A DNA stretch of 64,000 bases, taken from Bacteroides propionicifaciens DSM 19291 = JCM 14649 (GTDB lineage Bacteria; Bacteroidota; Bacteroidia; Bacteroidales; Bacteroidaceae). Both the position numbers and the translations under genes were made by a program. Below are positions 53,468-62,500 of this stretch, one piece after another (within the stretch, counting starts at the first letter, position 1; each line of letters opens with the position of its first letter). The notes beneath the pieces are model-generated. The model had not been told where the DNA came from and made no database searches. It saw only the letters and a list, made by a program, of their open reading frames with translations. The stretch lies in assembly GCF_000375405.1 (NCBI RefSeq), contig NZ_AQWS01000017.1, positions 1 to 64,000 of the forward strand. Direction: 5' to 3'.

Positions 53468-53959
53468 TTAACCAGCAAGTTCAATAACTTCAAGATCGCT
53501 AAAAGTACCTTTATCAATAGTGAAGCGCACCATCGTACGAACCTTATGAAAGCCCGAGATACCAGCAGCTCCAGGGTTAATATGCAACATATTTAGCGTC
53601 TTATCGAACTTTACCTTCAATATATGTGAATGTCCACTTATAAACAGCTTAGGAGGACGAATAAACAGCGTGTCTTGAATCGAACGGTCGTACCGGCCAG
53701 GATAACCTCCGATATGTTTAATCAACACATCAGCACCATCGATAGTAAAACGATTAACTTCGGGGAATTCTTTACGAATGTCTTGTCCATCGATATTACC
53801 ATAAACTGCCCTCACCTTTTTATACTCAGCAAGCTTATGAATCAGTGCAGCTGAGCCAATATCGCCAGCATGCCAGATTTCGTCGCAATCGGTAAAGTAA
53901 GTGAGGTATTTGTCGTCCCAAAAGCCATGTGTATCGGATAATAGTCCTATTCTAGTCAT
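53468..53959 (-). CDS. YfcE/MJ0936-type metallophosphoesterase
   Basis: This 163-residue cytosolic phosphodiesterase has a compact calcineurin-like fold: LLSDTHGF, IWHAGDIG, YGNIDG, IKHIGGYPG and FISGHSHI supply the metal ligands. Such enzymes hydrolyse artificial phosphodiesters; the natural substrate is unknown. Length matches the family (about 160-180). It lies between menA (convergent) and the IS remnants, and has its own upstream region on the side of the insertion patch. Confidence 0.88.
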   Translation of the reverse strand: MTRIGLLSDTHGFWDDKYLTYFTDCDEIWHAGDIGSAALIHKLAEYKKVRAVYGNIDGQDIRKEFPEVNRFTIDGADVLIKHIGGYPGRYDRSIQDTLFIRPPKLFISGHSHILKVKFDKTLNMLHINPGAAGISGFHKVRTMVRFTIDKGTFSDLEVIELAG

Positions 53960-54074
53960 AATCTATTTTCAGTTTTTTCGTGTAGCGAAGATACTATAAG
54001 AAAAAGAATAAATATAAAAGTATGGCTTAACTAATACTATTAATTTGGTTAGCATATCCAGTTTCAAATATATA

Positions 54075-54765
54075 TCATTTGAGCATACCTCTACGGTAAC
54101 TACCATTAAAGCGCTCGATTAGCACATTTTGAGTGGGTTTACCTGGCTCTATATATTTAAAAACTATTTGTTGCATTTCACTCCATATTGAAGCTATTTT
54201 AGCTATAAACTCAGGACCATTATCCATGCGTACTTTTTGTGGTTTACCCCTTCTGTTAATCAGATGATTTAATACCCATATTACGCGGTTACTCGTGAGC
54301 GAATAGTCGATCTCTATATGCAAAACCTCCCTATTATAATCGTCTATTACATTAAAAGCTCTAAAACGCCTTTTATTATCCAAAACATCTGTCACAAAAT
54401 CAATACTCCACGTGTGATTGAGTTCACTGGGTATCTCGAGTGGCTCCTTTAGGCGAGTGGGTAATCACTTTTTTACCTTTCTACGCAATGGAAGCCCCAA
54501 GGCTACATAAATCCTATGTACACGTTTATGATTCCACTCTTTACCTTCACTTCTTAAACGGTTATAAGCTTTCCAAAATCCTTCTTCTGGATGTTTTTGG
54601 GCTTTATTTTGAAGAGCTTGCTCCATGTGCCCATCATCTTTGACCAAATGCTTATGATAATAAATACTTTCACTTAAGCGTAATACTCGACACGCCCTGT
54701 TGATGCCGTAACGGGTAAACTCCTTTGCTATACTTCGCTTTTGACAGGGCTTTAAAGCTTTTTTT
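54075..54765 (-). pseudogene. IS3-family transposase OrfB, broken
   Basis: The reading frame is reached from orfA by a -1 slip on the A7 run near 54760 (GAAAAAAAGC), the usual IS3 mechanism. It encodes KALKPCQKRSIAKEF, the HTH_21 region EEGFWKAYNRLRSEGKEWNH and the integrase core. The DDE residues are visible: Asp in TWSIDF, Asp in MDNGPEF and Glu in IERFNG, with exactly 35 residues between the last two. A TGA at 54467-54465 interrupts the frame between KVKK and [12 protein letters not shown], and a TGA at 54075 ends it before the normal C-terminus. No functional enzyme can be made. Confidence 0.8.
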
Positions 54766-55019
54766 CGATAATCTCCTTAGCTAACTCATAGTCTAGCGAT
54801 AGGTTAGCATACATCTGTTTGAGCCGCACGTTTTCTTCCTCAAGCTCTTTGATGCGTTTAAGCTCTTTACTACTCATGCCCGCGTATTTTGAACGCCATT
54901 TATAAAAAGTTGAGCTACTAACACCATGCTCACGGATAATCTCTTTTGGCACTCTTACCAAGATCAAACTCTTTTAAAATCTTAGCGATCTGCGTGGGAC
55001 TAAATTTGCTCTTTCTCAT
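54752..55019 (-). pseudogene. IS3-family OrfA, frameshifted
   Basis: OrfA starts at ATG 55019 (MRKSKFSPTQIAKILKEFD), but a one-base gain in the T-run at 54944-54947 (A-run in the gene) shifts the frame. The second frame continues KEIIREHGVSSSTFYKWRSK with a helix-turn-helix, then a leucine-rich coiled coil (ELEEENVRLKQMYANL) and stops at 54752. The family is the transposase_8 type OrfA of IS3 elements. It is inactive unless rescued by slippage at the A-run. Confidence 0.75.
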
Positions 55020-55084
55020 AATGCTGTCTAATTTAATGTTTTTCCATTTTTAAACAGTTCTATTTTTGGGGAAGCTTACACCAA

Positions 55085-55353
55085 TGTCGGCTTCCCCAAA
55101 TTAGAACCACTTATAATTCCAATTTATCAATATAGTTATTAGCTGTGATTTATAGGGGACAAATTACCTAAAGCTTGGTTTGGTCGATGATTAATATAAT
55201 CATTCATCCATATTCTTGTTTGCTATCTAACTTGCTTTAAGGTTTCAAATATATATCATTTGAGCACACCTCTCCTCTACGGTAGCTACCGTTAAAGCGT
55301 TTGATTAGCATATTTTGAGTGGATTGACCTGGCTCTATATATTTCAAAAACCA
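55085..55353 (-). mobile_element. Right-end fragment of a second IS3-family copy
   Basis: This 269-bp piece matches the 3' part of the first copy (54061-54172), with point differences and one 5-bp insertion. It extends beyond it through the transposase C-terminus (RIWMNDYINHRPNQALG, with stops) to a right inverted repeat TGTCGGCTTCCCCAAA at 55085. The inner side breaks off at about 55353, where a 55-bp interspersed repeat begins. It shares the same premature TGA (after LLK/VLK) with copy 1, so both come from an already defective or variant parent. Confidence 0.75.
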
Positions 55354-55404
55354 CCTACTCGCTTATCGCTTTCCACTTACTCGCAGCGGGCAAACCACCT
55401 AGTG
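55350..55404 (+). repeat. 55-bp interspersed repeat, copy 3
   Basis: ACCACCTACT at the start and CTCGCAGC at positions 31-38 match copies 1 and 2. The last 15 bp diverge, ending in a local dyad CCACCTAGTGG. It begins exactly where the IS fragment is broken. Confidence 0.5.
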
Positions 55405-55505
55405 GTTTACTCTTTGTGAGTAAATCATTGAACAATTAGGGCCTCATTTGGGTTTAATGATTATATTTAAAACAAGAATCGTTCTTTCACTTACTCATCA
55501 ACCAT

Positions 55506-55674
55506 TAGGGTGCCTCTAAAACTTTTATAAAGAGGAGAATAGGGAATCACGTTTAATTCGTGAGCTGTCGCGCAACTGTAATCACTGTAATGTTTCTATA
55601 TATAAAGCCACTGTTTCAACCAATATGAAATGGGAAGGAATATAGAAATAGTGAGAGCCAGGATACCTGCCTTA
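55506..55674 (+). ncRNA. Cobalamin (B12) riboswitch
   Basis: The conserved elements are in order: GGTGCCTCT with AAAGAGGAGAATAGGGAAT (P2-P3 region), a hairpin CACG-TTTAATT-CGTG, GAGCTGTCGCGCAACTGTAAT, AAGCCACTG, ATGGGAAGG and the B12 box AGCCAGGATACCTGCC (55656-55671). The GCAACTGTAA, AGCCACTG and B12-box strings are diagnostic. It is on the plus strand, upstream of a 71-codon Cys-rich gene at 55841. In Bacteroidetes such elements usually lower expression when adenosylcobalamin is present. The expression platform in 55675-55840 is not obvious. Confidence 0.93.
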
Positions 55675-55840
55675 ACTTGGATTGACAATGCTTCGCGAAA
55701 AAGTATAATGTCTCAAACAACTCCCTTAAACATTACATATCGGACTATTTGGATTCATTTATCTTTATCGACTTTGCATTATCAGAGTTTGTAAAGGGCT
55801 TTTGTAATTAAAACTGTAAAACATTTTAAACCCAGAAGTT

Positions 55841-56056
55841 ATGAAAAAGATATGTACACGTTGCTCAACAAGCTTTGGCTGTAGACAAGACAGAGTTGAA
55901 CTATGCAAATGCTCACACACTAGCCTTACACCAGGAACAAAGGATTATATAAAAGACAATTACGACGATTGTCTCTGTCCTAATTGTCTTAAAGAGATTA
56001 GCTCAAGCTATAATAGCATGGGAGTTAACCCCAAATATTTGAAGGCATCCAAATAA
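55841..56056 (+). CDS. Cysteine-rich CWC-type small protein, B12-riboswitch controlled
   Basis: This 71-residue protein has eight cysteines (5, 8, 14, 22, 24, 44, 46, 49) in the arrangement CxxC-x5-C-x7-CxC-x19-CxCxxC, which fits the Cys_rich_CWC family (PF14375). The usual CWC is CKC here, and the C-terminal CLCPNCL is typical. It probably binds a metal, perhaps zinc, through these cysteines. The leader carries a cobalamin riboswitch at 55506-55674, so its expression should depend on B12. Next is an ABC-F gene with its own promoter, so the unit is a single-gene regulon member. No reaction is known. Confidence 0.8.
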   Translation: MKKICTRCSTSFGCRQDRVELCKCSHTSLTPGTKDYIKDNYDDCLCPNCLKEISSSYNSMGVNPKYLKASK

Positions 56057-56115
56057 CTTGTGTGCACCACCTATTTTTCTATCGCACTGATTCTTATCCT
56101 TTGATGAATTAAGCC

Positions 56116-56123
56116 TATCTTTG
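56116..56123 (+). promoter_or_regulatory. -7 box of the ABC-F gene
   Basis: TATCTTTG lies 20 bp before the ATG at 56144, so the ABC-F gene need not depend on the riboswitch transcript. Confidence 0.6.
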
Positions 56124-56143
56124 TCGGCTCAATTATTAACTAT

Positions 56144-57775
56144 ATGATTTCAGTAGAAGGACTAACCGTAGAATTTGGTGGTGCAGCACTCTTTAGTGAT
56201 GTATCTTTTGTTATTAACCCTAGCGATAGAATCGCTTTGATGGGAAAGAATGGGGCAGGTAAATCTACCCTATTAAAAATACTTTCGGGTAAGCGCGAAG
56301 CCACTCGAGGTAGAGTTTCGGCTCCCAAAGAGGCTACCATCGCTTATCTACCACAACACTTGATGACCGAAGATGGTCGAACAGTGTTCGAAGAGGCTGC
56401 TCAAGCCTTTGCAAGTATCCATAATATGGAGAAAGAAATCGAAGAGCTTAATGAGCAACTCTCTACTCGTACCGACTACGAAAGCGATGAGTACATGCAA
56501 CTTATCGAAAGAGTCTCTACCCTTAGCGAGAAATTTTATACCATCGAAGAGATCAATTACGATGAAAGTATCGAAAAAACCCTATTGGGTTTAGGATTTT
56601 CACGTGAAGACTTTGGCCGCCAAACTTCAGAGTTTAGTGGTGGATGGCGTATGCGTATTGAACTCGGTAAACTTCTACTACAAGACCCCGATGTTTTACT
56701 TCTCGATGAGCCGACCAACCACTTAGACATCGAATCTATCCAATGGTTAGAGGAGTTCCTCATTCAAAGTGGCAAAGCGGTAGTAGTCATTAGTCACGAC
56801 CGGAAATTTGTCGACAATATCACCACACGTACCATTGAGGTAACTATGGGGCGCATTTACGACTACAAGGTCAACTACTCTCAATATCTCCAACTTCGTG
56901 AAGAGCGTCGTGAGCAACAACTCAAGGCCTACGAAGAGCAAAAGAAATTCATTGCCGAAACAACAGATTTTATCGAACGCTTTAAAGGCACCTACTCCAA
57001 AACCCTTCAGGTTCAGAGTAGAGTAAAGATGCTCGAAAAGCTACAAATCATTGAGGTAGATGAGATTGACAACTCGGCCATTCGTCTACGCTTCCCACCA
57101 GCTCCTCGTTCAGGAAACTATCCTGTAATTATGGACAACGTGGGCAAAAGCTACGACGATAATGTAATCTTTAAAGGAGCTAATCTGGTTATCGAACGAG
57201 GAGATAAACTAGCCTTTGTGGGTAAAAACGGTGCTGGTAAATCGACCCTTGTCAAAAGCATCATGGGAGAAATCGACCACGATGGAGAGTTGAAACTCGG
57301 ACATAATATTAAGATTGGCTATTTTGCTCAAAATCAAGCCTCATTACTCAACGATGAACTTACTGTTTTTCAAACTATCGACGATGTAGCCGTAGGAGAA
57401 ATCAGAAACAGAATTAAAGATCTGCTTGGTGCATTTATGTTTGGTGGTGAAGAGTCGACTAAAAAAGTAAAGGTACTCTCGGGTGGTGAAAGAACTCGAC
57501 TTGCCCTACTCAAACTTTTACTCGAACCTGTAAACCTCTTGATTCTGGATGAGCCAACCAACCACCTTGACCTCAAAACTAAAGATGTTCTTAAACAAGC
57601 ACTTATTAAATTTGACGGTACGCTGATTTTAGTTTCTCACGATAGAGATTTCCTCGACGGGCTGGTTGATAAAATCTATGAATTTGGAAATCAAAAAATC
57701 AGAGAGCATCTTGGAGGCATATACGAATTCTTACAAAACAAGAAAATTGAGTCACTCAAAGAGCTTGAAAAGTAA
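56144..57775 (+). CDS. ABC-F family ATPase
   Basis: This 543-residue soluble protein has two ABC cassettes and no membrane domain, which defines ABC-F translation factors acting at the ribosomal E site. Cassette 1 has Walker A GKNGAGKST (34-42), signature FSGGWRMRIELGKLL and Walker B DVLLLDEPTNHLD. Cassette 2 has GKNGAGKST (about 360), LSGGERTRLALLKLLL and LLILDEPTNHLD. The inter-cassette linker (about 245-320) is helical and of ordinary length. It resembles housekeeping YbiT/Uup-type members more than antibiotic-resistance ARE types, but this cannot be decided by eye. Confidence 0.92.
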   Translation: MISVEGLTVEFGGAALFSDVSFVINPSDRIALMGKNGAGKSTLLKILSGKREATRGRVSAPKEATIAYLPQHLMTEDGRTVFEEAAQAFASIHNMEKEIEELNEQLSTRTDYESDEYMQLIERVSTLSEKFYTIEEINYDESIEKTLLGLGFSREDFGRQTSEFSGGWRMRIELGKLLLQDPDVLLLDEPTNHLDIESIQWLEEFLIQSGKAVVVISHDRKFVDNITTRTIEVTMGRIYDYKVNYSQYLQLREERREQQLKAYEEQKKFIAETTDFIERFKGTYSKTLQVQSRVKMLEKLQIIEVDEIDNSAIRLRFPPAPRSGNYPVIMDNVGKSYDDNVIFKGANLVIERGDKLAFVGKNGAGKSTLVKSIMGEIDHDGELKLGHNIKIGYFAQNQASLLNDELTVFQTIDDVAVGEIRNRIKDLLGAFMFGGEESTKKVKVLSGGERTRLALLKLLLEPVNLLILDEPTNHLDLKTKDVLKQALIKFDGTLILVSHDRDFLDGLVDKIYEFGNQKIREHLGGIYEFLQNKKIESLKELEK

Positions 57776-57814
57776 GTTTTTATTCTATCTTTAGCGCTTA
57801 AGTATTTTAAACAG

Positions 57815-58255
57815 ATGACAAAGAAGAGATTCATAACCTGGATATTGGCTTGTGTTGCCCTTGTAATAGTGGCAATACCAACCATTCCGCATCATCACCA
57901 TTCCAATATGCTCGGCATATGTATGAATGTTGATGATGATGTTATGGGCTTAGACGAAATCTGTTATTGTGCTGTAGAGTGTAAACACAGTACAAATTCG
58001 ACTGCTGATAAAGAGGATTGTAATGGTAAAGGCTGCCCTGCCAGTATGCATGCAATCAAAGCCGGAACAAATCAAGTTCAGTTTGAACAGAATACACTAC
58101 AACTTTTCAATCTGAATATTTCGGAGTTTGTCATAGTCTTTCTTTCGTCAAAGAGCGAGATTAAGTCACTAGATACCCTCTATCTCAACAACTACTATAC
58201 GACTCCCCCTGCCGATATCAAGAGTCGGCGAGCTCCACCTTTTATAAATGTATAA
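57815..58255 (+). CDS. Small His/Cys-rich protein heading the efflux operon
   Basis: This 146-residue protein has an N-terminal membrane segment (residues 7-24), then PHHHHSNM and a cysteine- and histidine-containing region (CMN, CYCAVECKHS, DCNGKGCPASMH), followed by a second beta/hydrophobic region (about 90-115) and a basic tail. The His run and Cys cluster suggest periplasmic metal binding. It occurs in front of CusB/CusA-type genes in Bacteroides as I recall, possibly as a metal sensor or chaperone; the family is otherwise uncharacterised. It lies 39 bp after the ABC-F gene and 99 bp before the adaptor gene. Confidence 0.7.
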   Translation: MTKKRFITWILACVALVIVAIPTIPHHHHSNMLGICMNVDDDVMGLDEICYCAVECKHSTNSTADKEDCNGKGCPASMHAIKAGTNQVQFEQNTLQLFNLNISEFVIVFLSSKSEIKSLDTLYLNNYYTTPPADIKSRRAPPFINV

Positions 58256-58354
58256 ATTTATTTGTTAGAGACTTGAGTTTCAAACAAATAAAATATAACT
58301 TACTGAACGTTTACAGTTTAAGTAATTCCTATTTATCATTTATAAAGAATTAAC

Positions 58355-59503
58355 ATGAACAGATACATACATATATATATAGCACTTGCGTGCATTCTCA
58401 GCTTATATTCGTGTAAACCAAGCACAGACAAATCAACAGACAAAACTGAAGAGACCGAAGAGCACAATCACGAGCACGGAGAAAACGTTATTGAGCTTAG
58501 CTTAGACAAAGCGGTAGCAGCTGGCGTAAAATGGGATACAATATCCCTGCAACCCTTCAATAGCGTAATTAAAACGGGAGGCCAAATTTTGGTCGCTCAA
58601 GGTGACGAGTCGGCTGTTGTTGCATCAGTGGCTGGAATCGCTAGACTACCCAAAAATCTAGTTGAAGGTACAGCCGTACAAAAAGGTCAAAATGTGGCCG
58701 CACTCTCCTCAAAATACCTTCAAGATGGAGACCCTGTCTTAAGAGCTCGAATCAGTTATTTTACTGCTAAAGAAGAGTATGACCGTGTTTTACCTCTTGC
58801 AGAAAAGCAAATCGTAACGCTCAAAGAGTTCTCTAAAATCAAGCAAGAGTATGAAAATGCTAAATTGAGTTATGAGGCTATTTCGAAAAACTATAGCGAA
58901 AAAGGACAACAAATCAAGTCACCACTTACAGGTTTTGTAAAATCTATTCTTGTCAATGAGGGAGATTTTGTAGGGATTGGACAAACCTTAATGACCATTA
59001 CTCAAAACCAACGACTTTACCTCAAAGCAGAGGTCTCAGAAAGGTATTACAGCCAACTAAAAGACATCAATACAGCCCATTTCAAATCTCCTTACAAGGA
59101 GTCTGTCTATAAACTTGCCGACCTAGGTGGTGAGGTTGTTTCGTATGGCAAATCGCCTGCAACTAATGAATATCTTATTCCTATAACCTTTGCCTTCAAT
59201 AATGTGGGAGATATAGTACCTGGCTCATTTGTCGAGGTCTTCTTGCTCTCTAAAACTTATCAAAACAGCATTTGCCTACCTTTTTCTGCTATTACAGAAG
59301 AGCAAGGTTTATTCTTTGTTTATAAAAAAGTTTGTGAAGCTGAATACGAAAAGATAGAGGTTAAACTCGGAGAAGATAACGGTGAGATAATCCAGATTTT
59401 AAGTGGTATCGAACCAGGAGATGTTATCGTAACACATGGTGCACAACAAATCAAACTAGCTTCAGCTAGCAGCTCAATTCCTGCACATACACACGAACAC
59501 TAA
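58355..59503 (+). CDS. RND efflux periplasmic adaptor (CusB/CzcB-type)
   Basis: This 382-residue membrane-fusion lipoprotein (lipobox LYSC, Cys20) carries a short His-rich stretch (EEHNHEHGEN) after the anchor and another at the C-terminus (PAHTHEH), suggesting metal contact. Barrel-sandwich, alpha-hairpin and beta-barrel parts are seen: AVVASVAGIARLPKNLVEGTAV and QIKSPLTGFVKSILVNEGDFV (given as AVVASVAGIARL and SPLTGFVKSILVNEG), with a helical hairpin (about 125-180) between them. It bridges the inner-membrane pump to the outer-membrane channel. The pump gene begins 12 bp downstream. Confidence 0.9.
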   Translation: MNRYIHIYIALACILSLYSCKPSTDKSTDKTEETEEHNHEHGENVIELSLDKAVAAGVKWDTISLQPFNSVIKTGGQILVAQGDESAVVASVAGIARLPKNLVEGTAVQKGQNVAALSSKYLQDGDPVLRARISYFTAKEEYDRVLPLAEKQIVTLKEFSKIKQEYENAKLSYEAISKNYSEKGQQIKSPLTGFVKSILVNEGDFVGIGQTLMTITQNQRLYLKAEVSERYYSQLKDINTAHFKSPYKESVYKLADLGGEVVSYGKSPATNEYLIPITFAFNNVGDIVPGSFVEVFLLSKTYQNSICLPFSAITEEQGLFFVYKKVCEAEYEKIEVKLGEDNGEIIQILSGIEPGDVIVTHGAQQIKLASASSSIPAHTHEH

Positions 59504-59515
59504 AAATCAAAAGAC

Positions 59516-62500
59516 ATGCTAAACAAAATAATAGAATATTCTCTAAAGAATAGGCTTGTTGTTCTATTCGCTGCAGTTCTCTTGATTATAGGTGGTTCTT
59601 ACATAGCTAAGCAGACTGAAATCGACGTATTTCCTGACTTGAATGCTCCCACAGTAGTGGTGATGACAGAGGCTAATGGTATGGCTGCTGAAGAGGTAGA
59701 ACAACTCGTAACTTTCCCAGTAGAAACTTCGGTTAACGGAGCTACAGGTGTACGAAGAGTACGTTCATCTTCGACTACAGGTTTTTCTGTAGTTTGGGTT
59801 GAATTCGATTGGGATATGGATATTTATCTTGCCCGACAAATCGTTTCTGAAAAACTTGCGGTAGTTACTGAAAACTTGCCCGACAATGTAGGAAAACCAA
59901 CACTAGGGCCACAATCATCAATACTTGGTGAGATGCTTATCATAGGGTTAACAGCAGATAGCATATCGATGCTCGACCTGCGCACCCTAGCCGACTGGAG
60001 TATCCGACCCCGTTTGCTATCAACAGGTGGAGTAGCTCAGGTCTCTGTACTAGGTGGTGATGTTAAGGAGTATCAGATTTTACTCGACCCGATTCGCATG
60101 AAACACTATAATGTTTCACTCAATGAAGTCTTAGACGCATCCAAAGCCATGAATATAAATACCAACGGTGGTGTGATTTATGAGTATGGCAACGAATATA
60201 TTGTTAGAGGGGTTCTCTCGACTAACGATGTAAATATGATAGGACAGGCAGTAGTCAAAGCTGTAGATAACCAACCCGTTTTACTCGAAGATGTTGCAAA
60301 AATTAAAATTGGAGCCAAAGAGCCCAAGCTTGGAACAGCCTCGGAAAAAGGCAAACCTGCTGTATTATTAACCGTCAATAAGCAACCCCAAACAAGTACT
60401 ATAGAGTTAACCCAGACAATAGAAGAAGCTCTAGAAGATCTAAAGCAAACCCTACCTGCCGATGTTAAGATTAGTACCGATATTTTCAGACAAAGTCAGT
60501 TTATTCAAAACTCAATTGGTAATGTCGAACAAGCAATTATTGAAGGTGGAATATTCGTGGTAATTGTACTTTTCTTATTCTTGGCAAACATCAGAACTAC
60601 GATTATATCTTTGGTAACTATACCACTCTCTTTCTTGACTGCAATCTTAGTAATGCATTATCTCAACCTAACCATCAATACGATGAGCTTGGGTGGGCTT
60701 GCTATTGCTATTGGGTCACTAGTCGACGATGCAATTGTCGATGTAGAGAATGTCTATAAGCGACTTCGTGAAAATAAAATCAAACCACAGGAAGAGCGAC
60801 TCGGCACTATAGAGGTGGTATTTGAAGCTTCAAAAGAGGTCAGAATGCCCATATTAAACTCAACACTAATCATCATTGCCAGTTTTGTGCCACTATTCTT
60901 TTTGAGTGGCATGGAAGGTAGAATGCTTGTACCACTTGGTATCGCATTTGTTACAGCACTTTTGGCTTCAACAGTAGTTGCTCTAACCCTTACTCCCGTA
61001 TTATGTAGTTACTTACTCAACACGGAGAAGAGTGATAAAATCCCCAAAGAAGCATTTCTTGCAGTTTGGCTAAAGAAATATTATGGTAAAAGCCTGAATT
61101 GGGTGCTAAGACATAAGAAGACTACTGTAGGAACTACTCTTGTCCTATTTGTAATTGCTGTGGCAATAATGTTTGGGCTCGGAAACAGCTTCTTACCACC
61201 CTTCAACGAGGGATCATTAACGATTAATGTGAGTACAGTTCCGGGGATATCTTTAGAAGAGAGTGATAATCTAGGACAAAGAGCAGAAGAGTTACTAATG
61301 ACTATCCCCGAGATTCAAACCGTAGCCCGAAAAACTGGTCGTGCCGAGCTCGACGAGCATGCTCTAGGAGTTAACACCTCCGAAATTGAGGCACCATTTG
61401 TACTTAAAGATCGGACCAAAAATGAGATGGTTGCCCAGATTCGTGAGTTGTTAGGGGGCATAAACGGAGCAATGATAGAGATAGGTCAACCCATCAGCCA
61501 CCGTATTGATGCCATGCTATCGGGAACACAAGCCAATATTGCAATTAAGCTTTTCGGAACAAATCTGAATGAAATGTTTAGTATCGGAAACGATATCAAA
61601 GCAGAAATAGCAAGCATTGAAGGTATTGTCGACCTCAATGTAGAACAACAGATTGAAAGACCACAGCTTAAAATTACCCCTAACCGGGTGTTACTTGCAA
61701 AGTACGGTATTACGCTTCCAGAGTTTTCTGAATTTGTCAACGTAAACCTTGCTGGTGAAGTCGTTTCGCAAGTTTATGAACAGGGCAAATCATTCGATTT
61801 GATTGTCAAGGTTAATCACGACTCAAAGGACACGATGGAGAAGATTAAAAACCTTCTTATTGATACACCCGATGGAAAGAAAGTGCCACTTAATCAGCTT
61901 GCTGAAATTAGTTCTGCCATGGGCCCCAATACGATTAGCAGAGAAAATGTTAAACGTAAGATTGTTATTTCGGCCAATATTGCTGAGCGAGACTTGAGAA
62001 GTGTAGTTAACGAGATCCAAGATCGAGTTAAACAAACAATCCAGTTGCCCGAAGGCTATCATATCGAATATGGTGGCCAATTTGAAAGTGAACAAGCTGC
62101 GAGCAGAACACTTGCTATCACATCTCTTATGTCGATTATAGTGATTTTCCTATTGCTTTACACCGAATTTAAGAGTGCTAAAGAGGCAGGGGCTATCTTA
62201 CTGAATCTTCCACTTGCGCTAATCGGGGGAGTATTTGTACTTTCTTTTACGACAGGAGAGTTAAGCATCCCAGCAATTATCGGATTTATTTCACTCTTCG
62301 GGATTGCAACTCGTAATGGTATGTTGCTTATAAGCCATTACAACCACCTACAGGAGATTGATGGTTTGAGCTTGGATGAAAGTATCATAAAAGGATCGCT
62401 AGACCGACTGAACCCCATATTGATGACGGCTTTAACCTCTGCACTGGCCCTCGTTCCACTAGCAATTAGTGGTGACCTACCAGGAAATGAGATTCAAAGT

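Larger units (their letters stand above)
54061..55080 (-). mobile_element. Degenerate IS3-family element, right end deleted
   Basis: A 1.0-kb IS3-type element on the minus strand has its left end at 55080 (terminus TGTAAGCTTCCCCAAA read inward). OrfA and OrfB remnants are present, but the transposase C-terminus and right inverted repeat are missing at 54061. Inactivating lesions are a one-base indel in orfA, a TGA within orfB and the deletion. The left end abuts the right end of a second copy with only CCAA between them. Confidence 0.8.

Noticed and set aside
54465-54467. In-frame TGA in the transposase as possible recoding or selenocysteine
   Set aside because: No SECIS-like structure was seen, the aligned residue in relatives is basic rather than Cys, and the element has other disabling lesions.
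54440-54643. 67-codon plus-strand frame inside the IS remnant
   Set aside because: It is antisense to the transposase and has no recognizable features or start context.
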